Shown: positions 22,288 to 32,649, numbered from the stretch's first letter. The stretch: DNA of 64,000 nucleotides from Dasyornis broadbenti (GCA_013397935.1 VZRN01000794.1:1994652-2058651); one strand, 5' to 3'. Program-made: numbers and translations. Notes: generated from the sequence alone by a model not told the origin.

Positions 22288-23394
22288 CGAAGCTGCTGTC
22301 AGCCAGATGAGTTATTTTCGCCGCGCGCGAGATCAAAGGCCGGGAGCTCCTGTCTCGTCCTTAATTTGGGCAGCGTCTTCGGGCAAAAGCCTCTCTTCTC
22401 TGTGGTTTCTCCACGGATGGCGGTTGGGATGCAGGGCTGGAAAGGGAGGGCTGAAACCAGGGAGGGGGAGCTGGGAGAAGGACTTTGGCTCGTCTCTTTG
22501 AGGGATGTAACTTGAAGAGGAATTTGGGTGGCTCCTGGACTCGGCTTGTGGGCAATTTGGGCAGGTTTGCTGATGCTTGTTGTGTAAAACCTGATGGTCC
22601 AGACACTGCCCTCGGGGAGGGGGACAGGACCAGGTTTGATGTGGATGGGGCCTGCAGCTCTGCCAGGGCTTTAATGGAGAGAGAGCGCTAATTATGGGAA
22701 AGTGAAGGCAAATGTGGGAAAACAAGCCACTCAGTGATTTGAGACAGAGAGGCCTTAGCTGAAGGTAACAGCAAAGGACCGTGGTGTAATGGCATTTTTT
22801 TCAAGCACTCTAACACTGTGTCTTATTTTGGGGTGCACAACATATTCTGGGGTGCCAAAGCTTCCAAGACATTTAGCCTTAATTTTTAATTTGGACCTGG
22901 CACCGCAAGACTGCAGGAGTGGACATGTCCTCACCCTGAGCCCAGCAAACCATTACCTCACTGCAGGGATCTGCACCTTAGGGCTGGAGTCTCTGTAATT
23001 CTATCTCTTCGGCTCCATGGGACTGTAACAGGGTGATGTTCTTACTTTACAGAGCTTTACCCCATTATTAAAAATGCTTTAGACCCTCTGTGTCTCACAA
23101 GCCACACTGTATTCTTGATCCTTATCGCTCCTGCTTATCCACAGCAGGTCCCAAATTTTCCATATACAATTTTAATAACTTTTGGGGGTAAAACAGGCCA
23201 TAATTTCACGCTGGAAGAGAGAGCCCCAGCGCTCCACCCCACACAGCATCCCCCTGAAATATGGAAAGTGTGAGTAAATCCAAACTTTGAAAACACCTCC
23301 TGTCCAGCTCATATCGAAAATTAAAGCAAACAAACAAACTCATAATCTAAGATTAAGGTCCAGAGTGTTGTCTTATAACTGGGTATCAGAAGGC

Positions 23395-23720
23395 AGGAGG
23401 GCTGTTAATTAACTTTCTATTGACGAAACAAAGCGCATGGAGAGGAACCTTGCTAATCTCCTTTGTGCTAATCAGCACACATTATTAATTTGCTGGAAAG
23501 AAAAAAAATTTAAAAAAAAAGGGTCCTCCTCTTCCCACTTAAACTCAGGTTTAATAGGGCTGGAGCGTGGTTTCACATTTCCCAGGCTTCATTCTTTGGA
23601 TGACATATGTTGCAGTGCATTTCCTAGTGCATTATGAAGCTTTAGCATAAATAATTCAAGCTAAACTCCAGTTGTTAAAATAAAGAAGCAAAGTATCTTT
23701 GCTGATTAATTACTCTTCCT
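23395..23720. promoter_or_regulatory. Candidate conserved non-coding element
   Basis: A long AT-rich island with 'CTGTTAATTAACTTTC', 'TATTGACGAAACAAAGCGC', 'CCTTGCTAATCTCC', 'TGTGCTAATCAGCACAC', 'TTATTAATTTGCTGG', 'AGCATAAATAATTC' and 'GCTGATTAATTACTC'. The word GTGCTAATCAGCAC is itself nearly palindromic. At least five homeodomain cores fall in about 325 bp. An A-rich run at about 23502-23520 interrupts it. Confidence 0.42.
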
Positions 23721-24196
23721 TCCTCCTGCCTCCCCCTCCCTTTCCAAAGTACAAGCACACGTGCCACAGTCCAGGAAAATGTTTTGGTGTGACCCAGGGC
23801 ATCCTGGAATGTTTTAGCTGGCACAGGGGGGATCAGGATGCTCGGGTTTGCTGGAAGCACCTGCTCAGCCTCAGGGAAGCTGGGAGGTGTCAGTAATCTA
23901 ATCCAAAAAAACCCCAAAATACTTCAGGGACTCAATGCCCGATGAATTCCCAGCTAACCAGCAGATTTGCGTGACTCAAGTTTTCACTGGAATGACGCTC
24001 AAGTCCTGGCTTGCTAGTTTAAAAAGTTTAAATAAATGGTAATAACCACATTCCCTGGGTTCTTCCAGATGGACACCACTTACACAGGGACGCTGGGACA
24101 CCCAGTGTCCTTGGCTGGCTCCTGGCTGGCCCCCTCTGGGGTTTTCCTCCTGCAGCCATTTGGGAAAGGAAATTCCCTTGAGGATCTCCTCTCTTG

Positions 24197-24221
24197 CCCC
24201 CTCCTCTTGCTCAGGAGGGGG
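24197..24221. repeat. G/C hairpin followed by T-rich DNA
   Basis: CCCCCTCCT (24197-24205) and AGGAGGGGG (24213-24221) are a perfect 9-bp inverted repeat around a 7-nt loop, with a further G/T wobble outside. TTTTATTTTAT follows at once. As at 16239, it resembles an intrinsic terminator in form, which has no such meaning in an avian nucleus. Confidence 0.65.
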
Positions 24222-26039
24222 TTTTATTTTATCCTCCCAGTACAGCCCACACTGCCCAAGGCACAGCCCTGGGGCGGCACCGACCCTGGGTGCCCCTTCA
24301 CAGGGTGAGGGGCTGCCACCCCGCTCTGCCCATCCGGGGCTTGTGGTAGCCCAGGACTCACCCAGGAGGAGCCATCGCTTTGCTTTCCCTGAGTCTTCTT
24401 CCCTTGCTCCTCTCCCTTCCCTCATCCCTGTCAGCTCCAATCAGGAGCAGGGCAGTGCCAGGCACTCTCAGGCTGCTCCCAGCACCAAAATGTTGCATCG
24501 GGAGGCGCTCCCAGGCTGCCAGGGAGGCAGGCAGGAATGCAAATCTGCAGGCACAGTTCTGCTGGACAATAAACACCTTCCCCTCTCCCCAGAGCTGCTG
24601 TGGGCACAGCCTTCGGCCACCACGATGAGGTGGGGGGACCGAAACAACGGGATACATCTGCCAGCAGAGCTGCACACATGGAAAAACCCAGGCATTAAAT
24701 AAACCCCACGGATGTTTCACGACCAGCCACGAAAAGTATTTCATTTAACAGCTCAGAGCTATTTATAGAATCACTTAATTCATTCTATTTTTTTCCTGCA
24801 TCTCTTTTTTTTCCTCCTCTTTTACCCCCGCTCTGTCACTGAAGCTGCTCACTGCCAGAGGAGAATAATCCTCCTGCTGCCTGGTGCCCACCTGAAGCCA
24901 GAGGTGCCTGTAACAACATCCTATCCCATCGATGCAGGAAAGCGGGATTCCAGGAGAGCTCAAGTTGGGAATGGAAGCGCAGACATCCCAGTAAGAGAAA
25001 AACTAACTTCCTCAATGGAAAACAAAACGGAAATTCAATAAAGGAGAGGCGAGCAGCAGTAGGGAAGCCTCTGAGCAATACTGGGGAGTGCCTTCCATGC
25101 CTCCCTGCATCCATCTCTCTCCCAGGATCAGAAACTCTCTAGGAGAGAAACCAAGCTGCCACAAACACCGGTTTTACTCCTACAAACGCTCTCCACCTTC
25201 CCAATGACAGCCCTAGGGAGCAGAGCAGAGCAAGAGAAGCTGGACTATTGACCCAGGACAAGGGCATGGGGCACTGGGGAAGCGCACACGGAGGCAGCCA
25301 CAGAGCTGGAACGCTGGCTGGAGAGGGAGAGTGGAAATTCCCATCGGGAGAAAGCAAACATGACGGATGGCACTCCCATCACCCATCCCCACAGCTGACC
25401 TCCTACCGTCTCTCTTCACTTCTTTCTTTCTCTTTGTCCTTTGTTTTTCTAAGGGAGGGTGAGTTTTAACCATTCTTTTGGTGGCTAAAACTATTCTGCC
25501 CCTTTCTGGGTACAGAAGCACCCAGAGGGACCCAGTCTAAACCAAGGCCAAACAAAGCACTGCCCATCCCTACCCTCCAGCTTGTGCTTCGCCTCCACAG
25601 GGGTGCACATCCCAAAATCCTGCCTGAACATGCCCCTAAGCCCAGCCTGCTCAGAAGGTGAGGGGCTGGAGGGGGGTCCTGCCACATCTCTCAGCTCCCA
25701 CAAGGTGGCAGGTCTCCATAATTGTTTTATCCTGATCAGAAGCCCACCGGCAGCAGCCGTGGCTTGCCTGCTCTGCGAAGAGGGCAGCTGAGTCCCAGGG
25801 AGTTGTTTTCCATGAATAAGATGGTTCTTTTGCACATGTAAACTGCAATTTTTATTAGATATGTCTGTATAAATTTTTTTTAAAAGCAGCACAAAAAAAC
25901 TAGGACAAGGCACGCCCAAATCCTGGCTCCTTTTGCGTCCTGGGTGATTGCAGAGTTTAGAGCAGACACGTGGCAAAGCAGGAGGATGCCGGCGAGGCAG
26001 AAACCCAGGAGGGGAGCAGAGAGGTTGTTCAACAAGGTT

Positions 26040-26220
26040 CAGAAGGTGGGGACGAGATTTAGAGATTAGGTCAGATCAAAAGGATAATTATTTTTGTTAC
26101 ATTTCCCTATCTGCATCACTCCACCGGTTCTGCGAGCAGCCGGGCTGATTTTCGAGTTTCCAAGCATGCCTGGTGTAAGGAACATGTTCCTAAAGCCTCA
26201 GCGATAAATTCCAACCTTTC
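26040..26220. promoter_or_regulatory. Candidate regulatory island containing a p53-type site
   Basis: The 5' half is AT-rich with 'GAGATTAGGTCAGATC' and 'GGATAATTATTTTTGTTAC'. The 3' half holds the p53 response element described next. GC-richer DNA flanks it on both sides. The enhancer role is inferred. Confidence 0.35.
26162..26189 (+). promoter_or_regulatory. Consensus p53-family response element
   Basis: Two decamers both fit RRRCWWGYYY with no mismatch: AAGCATGCCT (26162-26171) and GAACATGTTC (26180-26189), separated by 8 bp. Both have the strong CATG core. The second lies in the 12-bp palindrome GGAACATGTTCC. Spacers of 0-13 bp are accepted for p53, although short spacers bind best. By my estimate about 0.05 such pairs are expected by chance in a window of this size. 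Binding is not shown; p63 or p73 could use the same site. Confidence 0.5.
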
Positions 26221-27519
26221 ATCAGACTTGCCTGCTGTGTGCTCAGGAGCAGGAGAGGCAAACCCCACGAGACCTGGAGATTTAGCTTCCAAAATCTGGA
26301 AGGTTTAGGCTGCAAACGTTTCCCTTGACACCTCCAAGGTATCAAGAAGCATCAGCACAGATGCACAGAACATCCCCCAAAAACAAAGCAGCTACATTTG
26401 GTCAGAGTTTGGCACCTCAATTTGGCTACCAATGTCACCAGGACTCGACTTGCTGGTTCCCTGTTTGAACTTAGGAAAAGCCACTCATCCCATATAAAGC
26501 ATCATCGGTTGTCCCAGGATGCGCTAATGCCTTCACTCACATCCAGGCACCAGGACTTGCCTCCCTGCTCCACCTGAAAGCCTGTGGTAGATGGCCCAGC
26601 CAGGATTCTGGTTACCCATCCTTCCTGGGAAGCAAAACCCTGCCCCTCTCAGCCCTTCGTGGTGGCCAGGCAGGAGCTTGCCCGGGAGTCACGGTCTCCG
26701 TCTCCAGCCGGGATAAATCAGGGAGTAAGGATTGGTATGGGTGGGGGTGACAGGCAAAGGGGTTCCCATGGCGCTGCCAGTCCAAATTCCATGACCCACA
26801 GCACCAGTGTTGAGCCAGGGGAGCACAAAGTGGCTGGAAGTGTTGAGGCAGAAGCACATCCCCCCTGAGAGAGGGAAGAGGGAAGCTGGGTGCACAAAGC
26901 AAGTCCAGCCTTTCCCAGGGCTCCTCTCTCCATGACTGGGAGGGAGCGCTATCCCATCACGGCTGACTCCCGGGCAAGCAAGCTGGCAGCAGCACAGGGC
27001 CTTGCCATCCACAGCAGGCCCTCTGACACACCATCCTCAGCTGAGGAATGCTCTCCAGGGGGTGATTTCCCAGCGGTGAGCCGCAGATCCTCCCCCGAGA
27101 AGGGTGAAAGGCATCAGATACCTTGGAGGACCTTGGCCACAGGTGCCACCTCTCGAGCACCTGCACACCGTGGGTGAACTGGGTGCTTGCTACAGATGAA
27201 CAGCAATGAGTGGGTGTGCAGATGCTCTCCCCACATGGAAGCAGCTTCCCACTGCTCCACGAGTCACAGGCTCCATGTCAACGCCACAAATCTGGTCCCC
27301 AGGAACCCCTGGCCACCAGGACCCTTCTCTTCCGTGGAAAAAGAGGTCTGCCCAGGAGGAACAGGATGCTCACGACTTGGACAAAACTTCCTCTTGCTAA
27401 AGCCAACTGTGTGACCACAGACCGCGATGATGCCCCCAACAGCTTTTGGGGCTCCCCATCCCTTTCCTGCCACCACCAGAGCCAGCTGTCTGCACCCAAT
27501 TCCATATCAATACCATGCT

Positions 27520-27690
27520 TGATTTACAGGGCAATAAAAGTTAATTAATGCCATAGTTACAAAGCCATTACAATGTAATTATTGTTTAATTGGATTATAA
27601 GTTATGCAATTTCCGACAAAGTGCTTATTGCTTATGTAATAAACCAGAAGATATTTACAAAGTGATGAATTGCTGTGGTGTTAAGCACCC
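27520..27690. promoter_or_regulatory. Candidate conserved non-coding element, very AT-rich
   Basis: The island is dense in homeodomain cores: 'AAAAGTTAATTAATGCC', 'CATTACAATGTAATTATTG', 'GTTTAATTGGATTATAAG' and 'TATGTAATAAACC'. CATTACAATGTAAT is a partial palindrome. GC drops sharply against the flanks. This is one of the most persuasive enhancer-like islands by composition. Confidence 0.45.
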
Positions 27691-28374
27691 AGAATAGCAT
27701 TGGGATGGGGGCTGCATTTGCTTGGCTTGGTTAGGAACTTTCCATGTGCCCACCACGGATGAGCACCAGCTCCTACTGCAGCCCTGACACAGCTTCCCAA
27801 CTCTGCTGGCACGGAGAAACACCAGCAGGCCTCTAAAGACACTGTTTCCAGAGAGGCTGCTTTGGGGAGAGCAAAGGGGAAAAAGAATAGAAGGAAAAAG
27901 CTCCCAAGAAGCAGAGTATCAATCCAGGATGCTGCTCTCCCAGTTGCCCTTTCCCATTGGATGAGCTCCATCATCCCTTCCATGAGTGTCTCACCATGTC
28001 CCTGCGCCCAGAGAGCTTTGGGAATGCAAAGGGCAGCGAGCTCAGATGAGCACCTGGGGCTAGGGGTGACTTCAGCGGTATCAGGATGATTTCATTCTCT
28101 CTTAGCAAGGCTGCTGGGATTTGGTGAGTGGGAGAGGCCACCCACGCAGCAGAGCCAGAGCCACTGGGCATCCCTGAGAGCAACAGGGATTGAGCATATG
28201 GAGCTCCACCAGCTTGGAATGCCCAAATTCTAGCCCAGAGGTCTCAGTGCAACCCAGACAAGTTCTGGGTCATCAAGCTCCCGGGCAGGAAGGTCCTGGA
28301 GCAGCAGGATCCCTGCACAGCAGCCCAGGCAGCAGCAATCAGTGGCTCAGCGCTCTTGAGAGCAGCGAATTAAA

Positions 28375-28460
28375 AGGAAAAAAAAGAGGGTTTTATGATT
28401 AATATTGCTGCTGGGATAATTACTGTTATTACTACTATTATTACTGTTTGGATAGGGGCT
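28375..28460 (+). repeat. AT-rich imperfect TTATTAC repeat
   Basis: The stretch has repeated TTATTAC/ATTACT words ('ATTACTGTTATTACTACTAT', then 'TATTACTG') after an A-rich run. It is a degenerate low-complexity tract of about 85 bp. It could also be part of a regulatory island because TAAT cores recur. Confidence 0.5.
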
Positions 28461-28719
28461 TGTCATGGTTCATTTGGGGAGGAAAAAGTCACAGCCTGCT
28501 CATGGGAAAATGGGTGAAACACGCTGAAGGCCATTCGCTGCATGACTCAGGGCCAAAAAACCCTCACTCTTTCTGCCATGAAATATTATGAGCTGCCTAA
28601 TAGGCAGCCAGAGCCTTTCTGGCTTCCCCCACACACCTCCCTGAAATTCCCTGCTCCACACAGAACCTATCTGACCATGGAGCAAGGCCCCATCCTGCTC
28701 CTGAGGCTCCCACAGTTAA

Positions 28720-29000
28720 AAGGAACTGCTATAAAAACGCAACGGAGCACTTTTCCAGCAGAAAATGCAGATGCTTTGAATTCCCGGCAATTAAAAGTTT
28801 GACTGCTGGGGGGGAAGGGAAGCATTTGAATTTCTCTCACGCTCGCTTTGTTTACTTTTATAAGCTCTTCGTAACAATTTTAGGTTGCTGCATTGTTATC
28901 TAAACAAGCTGCCTCTCTCAATCCGACTTCTTATTTGATGGGAAACTCTCAGCTTTCTGCCCCTGAGTTAAAATAAATAATAAATCAACCAACAACCTGG
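28720..29000. promoter_or_regulatory. Candidate conserved non-coding element
   Basis: Motif words include 'CTTTTATAAGCTCTTCG', 'GCATTGTTATCTAAACAAGC' (a SOX-like ATTGTT next to a GATA-type TTATCT) and 'TTAAAATAAATAATAAATC'. The island is AT-rich with retained CpGs. Inferred only. Confidence 0.33.
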
Positions 29001-29159
29001 AAACAGCCTGAATATTCCAATCCCAGCTCCCAGTCCAGCTGTATTGAACTGGATGAAGTGGCCATCATCCCAGCCTCTTTCATGTGGCAGCTCCTCCACC
29101 GCCTGAATTATCTCTTTGTGACATTTCCAGCTCTGAAAGAGCAGTGCAGGGATTTGGGA

Positions 29160-29330
29160 TGTTGCTTTTGTGAATGGTATTTAAAGCTTCTTTTCATAAC
29201 CCTGACCCGGTTTACCCTTTAACGTAACAAATCAATCTTCCCTTTAAATTGTTTAGCTTCTGGTCAAACACAGGCAGCCTTACTGATGTAAATATTATGT
29301 TTGCTCACTTTGTAAGCCGGCACGCTCCTG
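29160..29330. promoter_or_regulatory. Candidate conserved non-coding element
   Basis: The stretch contains 'GGTATTTAAAGCTTC', 'CCCTTTAACGTAACAAATC', 'CCTTTAAATTGTTTAGC' and 'TGATGTAAATATTATG'. Forkhead-like (TGTTT, GTAAATA) words are frequent. Boundaries are approximate. Confidence 0.33.
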
Positions 29331-29626
29331 CTGCCCTGGCTGCTCTATAGGATTGCTATAGGATCCTCACACAAAGAGGCACAGGGGTGAAAACATCCCG
29401 CTCACGCTGCAGGCTGGACGCTCTCCCAGGGCGAAGGGCGGCACCACAGGGCTCAGCGCTGAGCACTCGTGGGAAAGGGGCCGCAAAGCAGGTGAATTTC
29501 AGCTGATCTCAGCCAAACAAAGCACCCACGTCTGGTTTGGAACATCTCCTGTGTCACCTGCTGCTCCCTCTTTTCCAGAGGCTGCTCACGGTGAGGTTAA
29601 GGAGACTTCTGTTACTGAAGACAGAA

Positions 29627-29639
29627 TTTTTTTTTTTTT
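29627..29639 (+). repeat. Poly-T run, T13
   Basis: Thirteen T residues following 'GAAGACAGAA'. A simple repeat. Confidence 0.85.
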
Positions 29640-29744
29640 CCCCTTCTCCAAACTCACTGCTTTGAGAAAAACTACACAAATCAAAACTTTCTCACTTTTC
29701 TAGCTCCAGTTTACAGGCCAGCCACCAAACTCGAGCTCCGAGCA

Positions 29745-29880
29745 CAGAGGCATTCCTATTATCCGAGAACATCTCATAATATTTAATCCTGCTAAGCTTC
29801 TGAACACGCCAATACCTTCTAGCAATGAGAGCTGAGGCTTAATTAACAGAGGTTAATTAATAAGCCAGAGAGTGGGAGGA
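29745..29880. promoter_or_regulatory. Candidate element with inverted homeodomain palindrome
   Basis: TTAATTAAC (29839-29847) and GTTAATTAA (29852-29860) form a perfect 9-bp inverted repeat with a 4-bp gap. The flanks GGC/GCC extend it with a small bulge. 'ATAATATTTAATCCTGC' lies upstream. The layout suits dimeric homeodomain binding. No evidence of use is available. Confidence 0.4.
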
Positions 29881-31140
29881 GGATGGAGGGGCAGCTTCAC
29901 AAGGGAACCTGGCTACCTCTCCTACACCTCAGCCAGCTCCCGATGTGCTGCTGTGACTTTATTTTCAGGACTGTTTCTGAACTCTTGCTCTGCCTGGACT
30001 CACAGAGTCCAAAATAAAGGACTGGGCTGCGGATGCTTGGCTGCTGCAAAGCCCATCCCAGGCGTGTGTTCCCTGCCGTCCCTCAGGAGCCCATGGGATG
30101 TTTGAAAAGGAAGTGAGCTTGAAGAAGGGAAAGCAGCAGAGCTTTTTGCAGGAGCCAAATCTGGAGCTATTATGGGTGTTTTACGAGCTTTATTCTTCCC
30201 ATTTTCTGTCTGGAGAGAGACACAGCCGACAGGCCAGCTCGGCACATTGTCCGTGCCAACCCCTGCTTCCCTGGGAGGAATTTTCTCCAGGATGGAAAAA
30301 GCCACGTGCCAGCCTCAGCATGAAGCCCTTCACTCAGCTCCGTCACCCCTGGGCCATCCCTGTCACCTGGGGTCACCCATCACCTGGGCTGGACCAGCAG
30401 CTGCCACGTGCCAGGAGCCAGTTCTGCTCTGTGGGCACACAGAGCTTATTGTCCCAGCCCTGTTTGCTTTGACAAGATAATGAAAAGCTGGGTTTGTGCC
30501 AGGGAACAGTGACAAAATGCCACGTTGCCATGCTGCCAAAGCTCTGTCTCCCTGGCTTTCCAGAGGGTGTCCTTTCAGCCCTTCCCAGGACCAAATCCTG
30601 CGGTTCTGCTGGAGGCGGGCACCCACCAAAGACACTATCGCAAAATTCAGGTCTCCAACTACCCTTTTACAGGTGTTTTTCCAGGGAATAAACAGCTGGC
30701 TGGCAAAACCTTGGTTGGTTGGTTCAAACACCAACTTAGCATTGCCGGAAAAGCATAAGTTATGTTGCAGGCACAGAATGTCCCATTTTATCACTCAGAT
30801 ATGTATTTCCTACCAGAAGATGAGCATGGAAGCTCAGAGAGCAACACAGCACTTCAAACATCACCCAGAAGCATTACTCCCAAACACAGGCCCCTGCCCT
30901 GAAGCTGATATGGAAGTGAATGAAAGGAAATACTGCTCTGTAATAAATGAATCAGGGAAAAAGGCTGGGGGAAGGTGTGGGAGATGGGCTGTGCTTTAGC
31001 AGTGTGGTCTCCTGCTGGTAGTTGGCATTAAGGCCAGCCCTGTCCTAAACTTCCCATTCTCCCAGTTCCTTCCTCCAGAGCCTTTTTAAGGCAAGAAAAA
31101 ATGCATAAAAAGAAGAGAAAAAAAAGAGCAGACAAATAAC

Positions 31141-31155
31141 TTTTTTTTTTTTTTT
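31141..31155 (+). repeat. Poly-T run, T15
   Basis: Fifteen T residues after 'CAAATAAC', followed by a C/T-rich tail. A simple repeat. Confidence 0.9.
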
Positions 31156-31189
31156 CTTCTCCCCCAAATAATTATTGGGATTTTTTTGG

Positions 31190-31330
31190 CCAAGAGCAGG
31201 TAAGGAATGCTGCAGTGTTTGTCATCATTAGGTTAGAGAGACTGCCAAGATGTAATAGCATTACAGCTGCAGGCATTGTGGGTAATGCCATGCAAATTGC
31301 TCCAAAGGCATTGGAAAGGAAGGCCACCGT
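31190..31330. promoter_or_regulatory. Candidate element with perfect POU octamer
   Basis: The octamer ATGCAAAT is exact at 31290-31297. Just upstream GGCATTGTGGGTAATGCC contains a 6-bp inverted repeat (GGCATT/AATGCC). 'ATGTAATAGCATTACAGC' adds a further near-palindrome. The cluster of short symmetrical words in about 70 bp is unusual and enhancer-like. Confidence 0.42.
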
Positions 31331-31589
31331 CGGCCCAGCAATGTGAAAAGGACACTCTCAAGTGCTCTGCCAATGTAATTCTGTACTCTGCTTTTTGGGA
31401 CACTCCTGCAAAAGCTGGCAGATAAAGCTCCCTGGGTTGCTGATCCACCCCGGGCTGTGATCTCTTATGGATTCCTGCATCCTTTAGCAGATCCCAGCAG
31501 CATCAATGCCTCCAGCAAAGCTCTAGGGGCAAGCGGGGGCTGCCCTGCCATCACTTCCTTCTCCAAGCACACCCCTGGTTTCTCTCCAG

Positions 31590-31648
31590 ACCCCCTGGAA
31601 GCTGAGGGGCACTTGGATGACCCAAGAGTGAAACAGCTGCAGGGAAAG
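31590..31648 (+). other. Splice-flanked 59-nt open segment (possible exon)
   Basis: Upstream, a pyrimidine-rich stretch ends 'GGTTTCTCTCCAG'. Downstream the segment ends GGAAAG followed by GTAAGT, a near-ideal donor. It is open in the frame entering after two bases and reads PLEAEGHLDDPRVKQLQGK, which I do not recognise. It could be a small coding or non-coding exon, but good splice pairs arise by chance in 64 kb. No neighbouring exon in a compatible phase was identified. Confidence 0.2.
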
Positions 31649-32565
31649 GTAAGTCGTGGGCTGTGCTTCACTCGGAGTGATGCCAGCAGCAAGGAAAAAG
31701 GGGTGAAGCTGCTCATCCACAGCCCAAATGGCACCTCTGACGTCAGGCTCGGCTACCAGAGCTCCAAAAGAACTCGATTCCGTCTCCCACTCTGCCAACA
31801 TCACCACCTATTTCTGTCTTCTGAGAGGTCTCTCCCTGTCTATTCACACACTTGACCCAGCAGGAATAAACCGCCCCCATCCCATCCCACGCTCTCCAGC
31901 CCCTGGAGTGACCTGAGAGTGCCTTCTGCTGAGTTCAAGGGTCTCTTCATCAAGGACTGCAGCAGCAGCTAATTTTTTTCCTCTGTCTTTTTTTTTCCCC
32001 CCCCCATGCAATTAAGTACAGCTTCCTAATTGGAGTGCTGTGAACTATTTATAGCTCTATAATGACCGTTCACTACGGCAGCACTTAGATATTGGATAGG
32101 AAAAGAAAAAAGTCAGTAGTCTGGGTGGTGAACAAACCACGTGCACCAGGGAAGGACTTCTCCCAGGAAAGGTCAGCAGCTTGGGAAGGCAAAGCAGGGA
32201 GAGGCAGTGATGGCGGAAAAAAACTGTTATTCCCTGTTCCACTGCTAAGGAGCAGAGGGATGAATTCTCCATACTCCACGTTCACAAAGCACCAAGATCA
32301 GAGCATTTCTCTATCCAGTCCTACACCTGAGGTTTACGGGCAAGGCCAGGTTTTAGGGCTAAAAATGCACACGGCAGCCCTGCCTCCTGGGGAACATGCA
32401 GAAGTCAACAGATGTTTTCCCAGATTATCCCAGTTTGTTCACTAGTGGAACACATCCCACGTGTTTCAGGAACCATTCCTTTTCTCTGTGTCCATATGCT
32501 GTTTGTGGGATGATTAATCACAGTCTGAGCGCCAAGATCTGATTGCTTTCCTGTGTTTTAATAAG

Positions 32566-32649
32566 AAGGAGGCCCTGCCCCTGGCAGGGGGTTGGAACAA
32601 GATGATCTTTAGGGTCCCTTCCAAGCCAAATCATTCCAAGATTCTGTGA
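32566..32649 (+). mobile_element. CR1 LINE, 3' end fragment
   Basis: In sense order: 'GGCCCTGCCCCTGGCAGGGG', 'GTTGGAACAAGATGATC', 'TTTAGGGTCCCTTCCAAGCC' and terminal 'ATTCCAAGATTCTGTGA'. It is 84 bp long and 5'-truncated. It is the last CR1 recognised before 57.87 kb. Confidence 0.92.

Larger units (their letters stand above)
22200..22400. promoter_or_regulatory. Candidate composite regulatory element (TCF/LEF, repeat, G4, CpG)
   Basis: Within 200 bp four signals coincide. A perfect 16-bp direct repeat TTGTTCCTTTTAATTA lies at 22216-22231 and 22244-22259. A G-quadruplex motif is at 22263-22287. A CpG-dense patch 'CGCCGCGCGCG' is near 22319-22329. An exact TCF/LEF word AGATCAAAGG is at 22330-22339. 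The combination looks like an enhancer or a small unmethylated regulatory island rather than random DNA. No TATA box or transcript is evident. Confidence 0.45.
20894..24196. other. Non-coding stretch with two motif-rich islands
   Basis: No gene is recognised. The islands at 22200-22400 and 23395-23720 are listed separately. Open frames of 147 and 166 codons (21509-21952 and 21732-22232) overlap each other in different frames and show no family motif. A possible acceptor-donor pair brackets part of the first frame (donor GAGGTAAGG near 21630). Between 22800 and 23390 the DNA is AT-rich but less organised. Confidence 0.5.
24222..28374. other. Non-coding stretch with two motif-rich islands
   Basis: No gene is recognised over about 4.1 kb. 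Frames up to 180 codons (24160-24702) are overlapped by minus-strand frames and carry no motif. The islands at 26040-26220 and 27520-27690 are listed separately. T-rich patches occur at 24785-24820 and 25848-25880. The remainder is unique and moderately GC-rich. Confidence 0.55.
28461..32565. other. Non-coding stretch with several motif-rich islands
   Basis: No gene is recognised. The islands at 28720-29000, 29160-29330, 29745-29880 and 31190-31330 are listed separately, as is the splice-flanked segment at 31590-31648. T runs lie at 29627-29639, 31141-31155 and near 31988-32005 (T then C). Frames up to 167 codons (30496-30999) lack motifs. Confidence 0.5.

Noticed and set aside
28463..28510. 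LTR-like start TGTCATGGTT
   Set aside because: No matching LTR end, no duplication of flanking bases and no internal retroviral features; a ten-base likeness is not enough.
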